From: an uncultured Candidatus Saccharibacteria bacterium
Lineage (GTDB): Bacteria; Patescibacteria; Saccharimonadia; Saccharimonadales; CAMLKC01
Direction of reading: 5' to 3'
Length of the DNA stretch: 13,094 nucleotides
Assembly: GCA_946479025.1 (NCBI GenBank)
Contig: CAMLDM010000025.1
Coordinates: 1 to 13,094, forward strand
In this document: piece after piece, positions 1 through 6,676 of the stretch
How positions within the stretch are numbered: position 1 is the first letter of the stretch
Layout of the letters: each line of letters opens with the position of its first letter
Notes under the pieces: generated by a model
Told to the model about the DNA's origin: nothing
Seen by the model: the letters and a program-made list of their open reading frames with translations, nothing else
The model's database searches: none
Made by a program: the position numbers and the translations under genes

Positions 1-15
1 CGTCTTCGCTCTGTC

Positions 16-660
16 ATGATCGACATCCAGGAAGCACGGACGGCTGAGGAAGAAGGTCGCGTAGCGGCATATAAAGGCGGTGCGCTGGAAGATCTTGGCC
101 CACACACCATCACACTTGGCCTGGATATTCAGGATGTTATCAATAAAACCGATCGGTACACCATCCCCGACCGCCCTAAAACGACAGTAGAACGATTCCG
201 CTATGATGATTCTGAACTTCCCGAAGGCGTTGAGACTAGTTTTATTGTCCGAGGAACAACGACACTCATTGATAACCTGCAGTACGACCCTACACCCGAG
301 CTTGACTTCACTTGGCAGGGCGGCAAAGGGCTGATCGATAAAAAAGAAGCGGTGCTTGTATTTGAACACCCCGACACTGGCGAACAATCGGTGATAACCG
401 TAGACTTGAAAGCAAATACGCTCGACTTGCCGGAATCGGTTCACCACCTCTTCCCTGAAAGATCGTTTGAGGATAACGGCTACGGATACGTTGTTGAAGT
501 GGGGCTTAATGGCGGCGATCCGAATAAAAGCTTCCAGAGCTGGGAGCAGGCACGCATCGTCACCAAAATGCAGCATCACCTCGCACGCCAGAGTAGAAAC
601 AACCTGCATACATACGAACGAGGGCCGAACAGCGTTTCACTACAAGAGCTGAGCCGCTAA
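16..660 (+). CDS. Uncharacterised 214-aa protein, possibly extending upstream of the window
   Basis: I do not recognise this family. The product is acidic, soluble-looking and has no signal peptide or membrane segment. It has alternating charged and hydrophobic stretches typical of a mixed alpha/beta or beta-rich cytoplasmic protein, with a Gln/Arg/His-rich C-terminal helix (about residues 178-200). The frame stays open to base 1 (the five codons before the ATG at 16 are sense) and no ribosome binding site is visible in those 15 bases. The true start may therefore lie outside the window. The gene ends with TAA, and 52 bases later guaB begins with its own promoter, so the two need not be co-transcribed. 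Real coding is supported by the long open frame and by clean spacing to the next gene. Function unknown. Confidence 0.7.
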   Translation: MIDIQEARTAEEEGRVAAYKGGALEDLGPHTITLGLDIQDVINKTDRYTIPDRPKTTVERFRYDDSELPEGVETSFIVRGTTTLIDNLQYDPTPELDFTWQGGKGLIDKKEAVLVFEHPDTGEQSVITVDLKANTLDLPESVHHLFPERSFEDNGYGYVVEVGLNGGDPNKSFQSWEQARIVTKMQHHLARQSRNNLHTYERGPNSVSLQELSR

Positions 661-681
661 GTTAAATTCTCTACGACTCTG

Positions 682-690
682 TGCTAAAAT
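682..690 (+). promoter_or_regulatory. Extended -10 promoter for guaB
   Basis: TGCTAAAAT matches an extended -10 element (TGn plus TAAAAT at 685-690). The -35 candidate 17 bp upstream (TTAAAT, 662-667) is weak, as expected for an extended -10 promoter. The element sits inside a short inverted repeat, TGCTA (682-686) and TAGCA (693-697), which could be an operator or chance. The ribosome binding site AGGAGG (702-707) follows, 5 bases before the guaB ATG. Confidence 0.5.
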
Positions 691-712
691 CATAGCAAAT
701 TAGGAGGACACG

Positions 713-2203
713 ATGAGCATAGACAGGGACACCTTTTTTAACGCAATGGCACAAAATGGGCTTGCGCTCACCTTTGACGACGTGCGGCTCGATACGGGAC
801 GCAGCCACGTCACTGCGGGCGGTGTCAGCACTGTCAGTAAATTTTCCCGCAATGTTGAGCTCCGCGTACCTATGGCAAGTGCCGCAATGGACACCGTCAC
901 CACGGCAAAAATGGCCATCGCCATGGCAAAGGTTGGCGGCATCGGCGTTATTCACGCCGGCCTCAGTCCGGAACGCCAGAAGGAAGAAGTACGAAAGGTC
1001 AAGCTCGAGCTCAACGGTCTCATCGATAATCCTGTCACGGTAAAAACCGGCGAAACGCTCGGCGACGTGCTTGCAATGTGTGCGCGCCGCGATTTCAGCT
1101 TCCGCACATTTCCTGTTGTCGACAGCAAGGACAACTTCGTCGGGCTGCTCACGCAAAACGACTTCGACTTCGGACTCGCCACGCCGGACGCGCTCGTAGA
1201 AGACGTCATGACCAAAGCTGAAAAAGTAAAGGTCGCGCCTGAAACCATCGACATTCACGGCGCCTACGACCTTATGAAAAAATTCAAGAAAAAAACGCTG
1301 CCGCTCATTACAAAGACCGGCAAGGTTAAGGGACTTTACATTTTGTCGGACGTTTTGCGGCTCGTACATGACAACCCTCAGCAGTACAATCTCGATGCCA
1401 GCGGCCGTTTGCGGGTCGCTGCCGCCGTACCGACCGATGAAGGCGCGCTGGAGCGCATCCGCCTGATGATCGACTATCTCGACGTGGCCGTTGTCGATAC
1501 CGCCCAAGGCGACTCCGACTTTGCGTTTGCCACACTTAAACAAATTAAAAAAGAATTCCCAAAGCTCGACGTTGTTGTCGGCAATATCTCCAATGCCGAT
1601 TCAGCCCGGGAACTGGCCGAGGCTGGTGCCGACGGCATAAAAGTCGGCCAGGGGCCAGGCTCCATCTGTACTACTCGTATTGAAACCGGCATCGGATGCC
1701 CCCAAATCACTGCCGTTTACGAGTGCGCCCAGGCCGTAAAGGATTTCGGCATCCCAATTTGCGCGGACGGCGGCATCAATAATCCCGGTGATATCTCGCT
1801 CGCCATTGCTGCCGGCGCATCATCAGTCATGATGGGCAGCAAGTTGGCTGGCACGAAAGAAACACCTGGTAAGATTATCACCAACGACACCGGACAATTG
1901 GTCAAGTTATACCGCGGCATGGGCTCGCCGAGCGCCATGGAAGAAAGCGAAGCCTCCCGCAAACGCTACGGGGTAAACGGCACGAAAGGCACGCCGCTGA
2001 GCGAGGGGGTTGAATCGTACGTTCCTTATAAAGGCTCGGTGATTGAAATGATGGATCACTACGTAAAAGCACTCCGAAAAAGCATGTCGTACGTCGGCTC
2101 GTCAGATATCGAGACACATCGTACAAAAACCAGATTTATCCGAATCACTAACGCGGGCTACCGCGAATCAGCTCCGCACGACGTTGCAGTAATCACACGC
2201 TAA
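713..2203 (+). CDS. guaB: Inosine-5'-monophosphate dehydrogenase (IMPDH)
   Basis: IMPDH oxidises IMP to XMP with NAD+, the committed step towards GMP, in the cytoplasm as a tetramer. The 496-aa length is normal for the family. The N-terminus has ALTFDDV (residues 18-24). Two CBS domains are inserted at about 102-220 in the TIM barrel. The catalytic loop GPGSICTTR holds the nucleophile Cys319, ADGGI (351-355) is the phosphate-binding region, and YRGMGS starts at 400. A flap Arg-Tyr pair (Arg418-Tyr419) is followed by VPYKG (437-441) and a C-terminal [13 protein letters not shown] segment. The Arg-Tyr pair and flap favour IMPDH over GMP reductase. CBS-containing GMP reductases (GuaB1 type) exist in Actinobacteria and are the main alternative. 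The start is fixed by AGGAGG 5 bases upstream of the ATG. The next gene starts 2 bases after the stop, indicating an operon. Confidence 0.95.
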   Translation: MSIDRDTFFNAMAQNGLALTFDDVRLDTGRSHVTAGGVSTVSKFSRNVELRVPMASAAMDTVTTAKMAIAMAKVGGIGVIHAGLSPERQKEEVRKVKLELNGLIDNPVTVKTGETLGDVLAMCARRDFSFRTFPVVDSKDNFVGLLTQNDFDFGLATPDALVEDVMTKAEKVKVAPETIDIHGAYDLMKKFKKKTLPLITKTGKVKGLYILSDVLRLVHDNPQQYNLDASGRLRVAAAVPTDEGALERIRLMIDYLDVAVVDTAQGDSDFAFATLKQIKKEFPKLDVVVGNISNADSARELAEAGADGIKVGQGPGSICTTRIETGIGCPQITAVYECAQAVKDFGIPICADGGINNPGDISLAIAAGASSVMMGSKLAGTKETPGKIITNDTGQLVKLYRGMGSPSAMEESEASRKRYGVNGTKGTPLSEGVESYVPYKGSVIEMMDHYVKALRKSMSYVGSSDIETHRTKTRFIRITNAGYRESAPHDVAVITR

Positions 2204-2205
2204 CC

Positions 2206-3174
2206 ATGGCCGAACTTCTTCGAACGCACAATATGTTTTATCACCCTACCTCACCTGAACTGATAGCACTTGCCGAGGAAGCGGGAGCACATGGCAATGT
2301 GCTCATGCCGCTGACGGGCGGACATCACAATGCGGTCTACCGTTATGGAGATGTGGTTATCCGGCATCCAAAAACTGAATCGGGTGTTCCGTCATTACGG
2401 GCAGAGTTCGATTTGTTTCTCGAGTATGGCGGCGGCCGCCTGCCGCACGCGATTGACTATACGTCGGTCGGAAGTACCCCGGTAGCGGTGATTGAGTTTA
2501 TTGAAGGTGTCCATAAAGATTTCAACGCGCTTACGCCGAGCGAGATAGAGGAACTTGCGCAGGCGATTGCTGATATTCATAGCGTTACCAGCGATCGTTA
2601 CAGCCCGGGTACCGAAGAAAAGCCGACCGCGGCTGGCACACGCGGCGATTATCTGTGGGCGATGGTGCGCGACGGTGTGACCGACCGCCTGCAAACACTA
2701 GAGGACGCCGGCTTCGACTTATCGCCATATGCCGAAGCCTCATCGATGATTGCGGTAGGCCTGGAAAAGCTGGATCATCTCGTTGCAGCCCATCCGGACG
2801 ATTTCTCGGCCGATACATTCACCCTCCTTCATCACGACCTTAATCCGGAAAATGTCATATGGGGACCGGATGGAAATGTCAGATTTATCGACCCTTGCCC
2901 AACATACGGCGACCCGGTAGACGACATCAACTACGCCGTTACGAACAATAGCGGCTCTGCCGAGTTTCAGAAAACGCTGTTAGAGGCATATGAACAAGTT
3001 ACCAAGAGCAGTATTTCTCCCACCGTCATGGATGCCTACACGCTCAAGAATCGTCTCGATGACCTCTCGTGGTCAATTGAAATGACTCTGCACCATCCAG
3101 AGAAACAGACGATGTACGAAGAAATGTACGGCGTGCGGCTATTAAACCTTAGGAAATTGTTAGAAGAAAGTTAA
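2206..3174 (+). CDS. Aminoglycoside/choline phosphotransferase-family kinase
   Basis: A 322-aa small-molecule kinase of the APH fold, cytoplasmic. Visible elements are a nucleotide-binding N-lobe with GGHHNAVYRYG (38-48) and the strand VVIRHP (50-55, where the ATP-contacting Lys is replaced by Arg or lies elsewhere). The Brenner-type catalytic motif HHDLNPEN (209-216) contains base Asp211 and metal ligand Asn216. The metal-binding Asp229 lies in FIDPCPTYGDP, where DP replaces the usual DFG/DWE. These are family hallmarks, but the acceptor cannot be read from sequence: choline, a sugar, a nucleoside or homoserine are all possible. The gene begins 2 bases after guaB ends with no clear ribosome binding site, so translation is probably coupled. 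An ATG at 2233 is an alternative start. Coupling to guaB hints at a housekeeping or salvage role rather than drug resistance. Confidence 0.85.
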   Translation: MAELLRTHNMFYHPTSPELIALAEEAGAHGNVLMPLTGGHHNAVYRYGDVVIRHPKTESGVPSLRAEFDLFLEYGGGRLPHAIDYTSVGSTPVAVIEFIEGVHKDFNALTPSEIEELAQAIADIHSVTSDRYSPGTEEKPTAAGTRGDYLWAMVRDGVTDRLQTLEDAGFDLSPYAEASSMIAVGLEKLDHLVAAHPDDFSADTFTLLHHDLNPENVIWGPDGNVRFIDPCPTYGDPVDDINYAVTNNSGSAEFQKTLLEAYEQVTKSSISPTVMDAYTLKNRLDDLSWSIEMTLHHPEKQTMYEEMYGVRLLNLRKLLEES

Positions 3175-3196
3175 AGCCTGTCGGCCTTCTCCTTTT
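3173..3196 (+). terminator. Weak candidate terminator after the kinase gene
   Basis: Around the stop codon, AAGCC and GGC(c)TT can pair with one bulged C over a 4-base loop, followed by CTCC and a TTTTT run at 3193-3197. The stem is short and imperfect, so this may be no more than chance. It fits the position between the guaB unit and the next promoter. Confidence 0.3.
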
Positions 3197-3230
3197 TACC
3201 TTATTTTTCACTCACCCATTAGATATGGGC

Positions 3231-3259
3231 TTGCTTTTATCCACAATCTTGCTTATATT
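3231..3259 (+). promoter_or_regulatory. Promoter for the tat genes
   Basis: The -35 candidate TTGCTT (3231-3236) and the -10 candidate TATATT (3254-3259) are separated by exactly 17 bp. The region is locally AT-rich in an otherwise balanced sequence. The tatA ribosome binding site GGAGG (3276-3280) lies downstream, giving a leader of roughly 20 bases. It separates the Tat unit from the guaB-kinase unit. Confidence 0.55.
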
Positions 3260-3284
3260 TAATATATAACCAATTGGAGGGATT

Positions 3285-3455
3285 ATGGGTAAAGTAGAAG
3301 GACTTTTAGTACTACTGGCAATCATCTTGCTGCTTTTCGGAGCTAAGAAGCTTCCAGAACTGGCACGTGGCGTTGGCGAATCAATGCGCGAGCTGAAAAA
3401 GGGCCTGAGTGACGATAGCGCCACGCCATCAAACAAAAACGCCGAAGAAAAGTAG
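3285..3455 (+). CDS. tatA: Twin-arginine translocase subunit TatA
   Basis: A short gene encoding 56 residues beginning MGKVEGLLVLL. It has the complete TatA plan. A single N-terminal membrane helix (about 5-18) is followed by the hinge LLFGAKKLPELARGVG (16-31), an amphipathic helix continuing to SMRELKKGL, and a short acidic/Asn-rich tail. TatA oligomers form the transient conduit through which folded proteins cross the cytoplasmic membrane once TatC has bound a signal peptide. GGAGG sits 4 bases before the ATG. No separate TatB is present in this window, so this TatA may serve both roles as in minimal TatAC systems. The tatC start lies 15 bases after the TAG. The antisense open frame across it is a shadow. 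Confidence 0.93.
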   Translation: MGKVEGLLVLLAIILLLFGAKKLPELARGVGESMRELKKGLSDDSATPSNKNAEEK

Positions 3456-3470
3456 GTCTTTTTAGAACGT

Positions 3471-4511
3471 ATGATGAAAGGGCGATCTCAGACGAGCACT
3501 GAGCGGCCCACGCTAATCATTCACCATATCAGAGAGATCCAGCTCAGGCTGCTAGCGGTTATGAGCGTCTTGGTTATTGGAATGGGTGTGGGCTACATGT
3601 TTTACGAACCACTGTTCGAATTTATCAAAGCGCCTCTTAGCGGACCGCTTCACTACATGTCACCGGCCGGCAGCTTCACGTTCATTGTAAAGATCTGTTT
3701 TATGGCCGGCATTATTGTCGCGCTTCCTGTTGCCATTTATAACATCATCATGTTCGCCCAGCCCGCGTTAAGCAGCCAGATATCGAAGCTGCGCGTATAC
3801 TGTACCAGCTTCGTCTCGTTACTGCTCGCCGCTGGCGGCGCAGCATTCGGTTTCCTGGTTATACTGCCGCCAGCTCTCCGCTTTTTCTACAAATTCCAGG
3901 TTAACGGACTCGAAGCAATCATTACAGCCGACGAATACCTGCGTTTTGTTGTCGGGATCGTCGTTACGTTCGTGCTCATTTTCCAGCTTCCGCTTCTCAT
4001 CAGCTTTATCGACCACATAAAGCCCCTTCCGCCAAAAACCCTCCTAAAAGCTGAAAAATATGTCATCATCGGCAGCATCTTCATCGCTATAATCGTGCCG
4101 TTCTCGTTCGACCCGATAGTGCAGCTACTGATTGCCAGCCCGATTATCGTACTGTACAACGTATCTATTATTACCGTACTGTGGCAGCATTTGCTACGAC
4201 GTAAAAGCTCCCGAAAAGCTACGGAGCAAACACAGCAAGCGTCCGTTGAAAATGAACCTTACAATCCGCCGGCCCCACTTTCTCCAGAGCCTGTAGCTAT
4301 CACGGCGGCGCCAAAGCGACAGCCCGTATACCATCCCGCTACAGCAAGACGGTCACTCGATGGAACGTTGCCGTCCGCCACATCCAAGAAAAAGCATATA
4401 CAGCCGAGACCGGCTCCAAAACTCCAACCTGCAATCATGTCGGTCCGACAACCCGTTAAAACCAGTGGTATAATTTCTGATATTCGTCGAGTGGGATACA
4501 AACAGGCATGA
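3471..4511 (+). CDS. tatC: Twin-arginine translocase subunit TatC with extended C-terminal tail
   Basis: TatC is the multi-spanning receptor for Tat signal peptides. The first ~245 residues show the family layout. The N-terminal HHIREIQLRL (18-27) corresponds to the usual HLxELRxR. Six hydrophobic segments follow, with APL (Pro55), LPVAIYNIIMFAQPAL (85-100), LPPALRFF (132-139), FQLPLLI (171-177), AEKYVIIG (194-201) and FDPIVQ (213-218). Aligning by eye to E. coli TatC, Glu15 is kept (Glu22) and Pro48, Phe94 and Asp211 have counterparts. Arg17 appears as Gln24 and the Glu103 position reads Gln/Ile (about 103-104). Residues ~246-346 are an added Pro/Lys/Gln/Ala-rich, basic, probably disordered cytoplasmic tail; ordinary TatC is ~250 aa. 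Start ATG-ATG at 3471/3474 without a clear ribosome binding site. The stop overlaps the next start (ATGA). Confidence 0.92.
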   Translation: MMKGRSQTSTERPTLIIHHIREIQLRLLAVMSVLVIGMGVGYMFYEPLFEFIKAPLSGPLHYMSPAGSFTFIVKICFMAGIIVALPVAIYNIIMFAQPALSSQISKLRVYCTSFVSLLLAAGGAAFGFLVILPPALRFFYKFQVNGLEAIITADEYLRFVVGIVVTFVLIFQLPLLISFIDHIKPLPPKTLLKAEKYVIIGSIFIAIIVPFSFDPIVQLLIASPIIVLYNVSIITVLWQHLLRRKSSRKATEQTQQASVENEPYNPPAPLSPEPVAITAAPKRQPVYHPATARRSLDGTLPSATSKKKHIQPRPAPKLQPAIMSVRQPVKTSGIISDIRRVGYKQA

Positions 4512-4696
4512 AAAAACACACCCAAATCTCCCAACTAATGAATACGGAAATGAGCCGGAAAGACTTTTTGAAATATGCCGGCGGCGTACTACTGGCCGTC
4601 TTCGGAGTCACCGGATTGCTCAGCGCACTGTTTGGTGCATCTACAAAGCGAAGCGACACAAAAAACGGTTACGGCGATAACCCTTACGGGCGGTAA
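4508..4696 (+). CDS. Small single-pass protein with twin-arginine-like signal (RK variant)
   Basis: A 62-aa product starting in an ATGA overlap with tatC, so translation is coupled and the gene is very likely real. It has a polar, slightly basic N-terminus, then MSRKDFLKYAGG (15-26), closely resembling the Tat consensus S/T-R-R-x-F-L-K but with Lys18 in place of the second Arg. One hydrophobic helix follows (about 24-43, GVLLAVFGVTGLLSALFG), then a short hydrophilic Lys/Gly/Asn/Tyr tail. No cofactor or folded domain follows the helix and there is no Ala-x-Ala site, so it looks like a membrane-anchored mini-protein rather than a normal exported Tat substrate. It could be a dedicated Tat substrate, a Tat accessory such as a TatB substitute, or a regulator of TatC. 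Downstream ATGs (4538, 4550) are alternative starts. Its 3' end contains the terminator of the opposing operon. Confidence 0.75.
   Translation: MKKHTQISQLMNTEMSRKDFLKYAGGVLLAVFGVTGLLSALFGASTKRSDTKNGYGDNPYGR
4660..4682 (-). terminator. Rho-independent terminator of the left-going surface operon
   Basis: Read on the minus strand, GGTTAT-cgcc-GTAACC (six pairs including one T-G wobble, 4-base loop) is followed by one G and then six Ts (4665 down to 4660). It lies 22 bases beyond the stop of the last surface gene and inside the 3' end of the opposing small Tat gene. The two convergent transcripts therefore overlap here. Confidence 0.6.
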
Positions 4697-4703
4697 AGCC
4701 ACA

Positions 4704-6674
4704 CTAGGACCACGTACCGCTGTTGGCAGCAAGCTCTTGCATTGCCGTCCATACCCCTCCATGAGCAACGTAATTTTCTGCCGGATTAACGGTCACCGTG
4801 ACCGTCGCGCTATTGGTTGAGCTCGTGCCGAGGTTGTCGGTAACAACCAAGCTGAACGTAAGCGTATCGCCACTAAGTGTGCCTGGTGCCGTGAAAGTCG
4901 GCTGCGCGACCGTGGAGTTGCTAAGCGTAACGGTGGTGCCGGCAGTCTGCGTCCAGCTGTAGCCGGCTACGTTTCCATCTTCGTCGGTTGAGCGCGTACC
5001 GTCAAGCGTGACTGTCTGATATGCAGCAACTGTTTGGTTAAAGCCAGCATCAGCCACCGGTACTACGTCACTAATGACATCAGCTGCAAAGGTGGCAATA
5101 GCCGCTGCATAACTTGCCGATGCCGAAAGTGTGCCAGTTGCCGTATGCGCCGTTGCTGCCGTATAGATACGGTATTCGTTTGCTACGGCACGGTTGCTGC
5201 TGGCCGCTGCGGTATTTTGCTGCGATCCGGCCTGAGCGTAGTGAGTTCCGGCTGAGAACGTAATGGCACTTGGTAATGTGAAACCGAAACTAGCAAATAC
5301 CACTTCCACTTGATTAGCGGTTGTGGCTGTCGCACCGGTAGTAAGGCTAGTTGTTGCCGCTGCATTATTATTAGCCGACACATCAAAGCCGGTCTGATGG
5401 ATATTATCAAATTCACACACCGATACAGCCCAGCGGCCATGCGTGTCACTTGTAGTAATAGTGAGCGTGTCACTGGTTGAAAGCGTGGAGGTTACGTAGC
5501 AAGATATAATCGCTACGCTCGCGGTAGAAGTTCTATACCCCTGTGAACGATTAGTATAGGTGTTTCCTTTACTATCTGTAGCACCGACAGTAGGAGCGCC
5601 GGTACCCGCAGGGTCATCAACTGTGACACCAATGAGAAGCGTATGGCCAATGGGCACGCTTTTACTAAAGGTTAACTGGTAACTCGTGCCGCTGGTATTA
5701 GAAGCGCCAGCAGCAGCCTCCCCTACATAACCTACTCTGTTCTGGACGGTTATAGTCACTTGGTCCTGGGTGGAGGTCGCGCCGCTATTATCAGTAACCG
5801 TCAGGCCGAATACGAGCGTGCCTGCCGAGCTAGGAGCAGTAAAAGTTGGCATCGCAACGCTGCTTGAGCTAAGCGTAACGGTGGTGCCGCTAATTTGCGT
5901 CCAACTATAGCTGGCAATCGTACCGTCGGGATCGGATGAGCCGCTTCCGTCGAGCTGGACACTGTTACTGACATTAACCGTCTGGTCGGGCCCAGCATTG
6001 GCAGTAGGGTTTTGATTGGCGGCAGCGCTTTTGTAAGTAACGGTTGCCCCCGCCCAAGAAGAAGAGGCGCTAAGAGTACCCGTAGGATTTTGAGTGCCTG
6101 TAAGCGTGACGTATTTCCACTCACTAATGCCGGAGCGGTTGGCCGAGCCAGGACTTGCATTAACCTGGGTACTTGCAGTATACCCACTGCCCGCCGTAAA
6201 TGTTTGATTGCTTCCCGCAGTCCACCCAAACCCTGCGTAGATAAGTTCATTGGCGTTAGTTGTCGTGGCGGTAGTACCCGCATTAGGCGAGGCGGTCGTA
6301 CCAATAGCAGAGGCCGTCTGGTCAATTCGAGGGTTAAGAATATCATCATAGGCCTGTATGGTGATAGCCCAACGGATACGTGTGCCATTACTGGCGCTTA
6401 GCGTAATAGTATCACCACTGTTTATAGCGGTAGTAACACGGCACGAAAATACACTTACGGAAATATTGGTCGCATTAATAATTTGCTTATCGACGGTATA
6501 GGTATTGCCATGCGTATCGCTTACCGTAAGTGTTGGAAGAGCCCCTGAGCCTGCCTCAAGCGCTAGCGTCCCAACCAGAGTGGTACCAACACTTACTGCC
6601 GAAGTAGTAGTGACAGGAACTGAAGCAGTAGTGCTAGTTGCCGTTGCTGTCCCGATTGTACCTATATACGCCAT
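4704..6674 (-). CDS. Surface protein with two (beta-rich module + PKD-like domain) repeats
   Basis: A 656-aa Thr/Ser/Ala-rich protein of unrecognised overall family. The layout (numbering from the GTG at 6677) is module A (~5-216), PKD/K319-like Ig domain (~222-312), module A' (~316-531), a second PKD-like domain (~537-631) and a tail rich in Trp and Ala (632-657). The PKD-like domains share ADAG/NAGPDQTV, LDG, SSDPDG, YSWTQ, PTFTAP and VTDN. The two A modules share TLLVG/TLLIG, HGNTYT/KGNTYT, a strand with SC, GDTITL/SDTLTI and RWA. No signal peptide, membrane segment or LPXTG is present, so the export route is unclear. Two starts are possible: GTG at 6677, overlapping the upstream stop by one base, or ATG at 6674. 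I prefer the ATG because GAAGG (in 6681-6686) lies 6 bases upstream of it. It is the last gene before the terminator. A role in adhesion is an inference. Confidence 0.85.
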   Translation of the reverse strand: MAYIGTIGTATATSTTASVPVTTTSAVSVGTTLVGTLALEAGSGALPTLTVSDTHGNTYTVDKQIINATNISVSVFSCRVTTAINSGDTITLSASNGTRIRWAITIQAYDDILNPRIDQTASAIGTTASPNAGTTATTTNANELIYAGFGWTAGSNQTFTAGSGYTASTQVNASPGSANRSGISEWKYVTLTGTQNPTGTLSASSSWAGATVTYKSAAANQNPTANAGPDQTVNVSNSVQLDGSGSSDPDGTIASYSWTQISGTTVTLSSSSVAMPTFTAPSSAGTLVFGLTVTDNSGATSTQDQVTITVQNRVGYVGEAAAGASNTSGTSYQLTFSKSVPIGHTLLIGVTVDDPAGTGAPTVGATDSKGNTYTNRSQGYRTSTASVAIISCYVTSTLSTSDTLTITTSDTHGRWAVSVCEFDNIHQTGFDVSANNNAAATTSLTTGATATTANQVEVVFASFGFTLPSAITFSAGTHYAQAGSQQNTAAASSNRAVANEYRIYTAATAHTATGTLSASASYAAAIATFAADVISDVVPVADAGFNQTVAAYQTVTLDGTRSTDEDGNVAGYSWTQTAGTTVTLSNSTVAQPTFTAPGTLSGDTLTFSLVVTDNLGTSSTNSATVTVTVNPAENYVAHGGVWTAMQELAANSGTWS

Positions 6675-6676
6675 CA

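Noticed and set aside
682..697. TGCTA...TAGCA inverted repeat as a purine operator
   Set aside because: Five-base arms overlapping an extended -10 can arise by chance, and it does not resemble a known PurR or guanine-responsive site.
671..1543. 290-aa open frame on the minus strand opposite guaB
   Set aside because: It lies entirely within the strongly supported guaB gene, has a composition typical of a shadow frame and no recognisable motif; antisense open frames are expected at this G+C.
2206..3174. Aminoglycoside resistance gene
   Set aside because: Only the general APH fold is visible and the gene is coupled to guaB; nothing indicates a drug substrate.
5801..6388. 195-aa alternative frame on the minus strand within the PKD-repeat gene
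   Set aside because: An Arg/Leu/Pro-rich shadow in another frame of a repetitive Thr/Ser/Ala-coding gene; the annotated frame has matching domain repeats.
4704..6674. CRISPR-like or tandem DNA repeat array
   Set aside because: The recurring DNA is coding and diverged, explained by duplicated protein domains; there are no short identical repeats with regular spacers.
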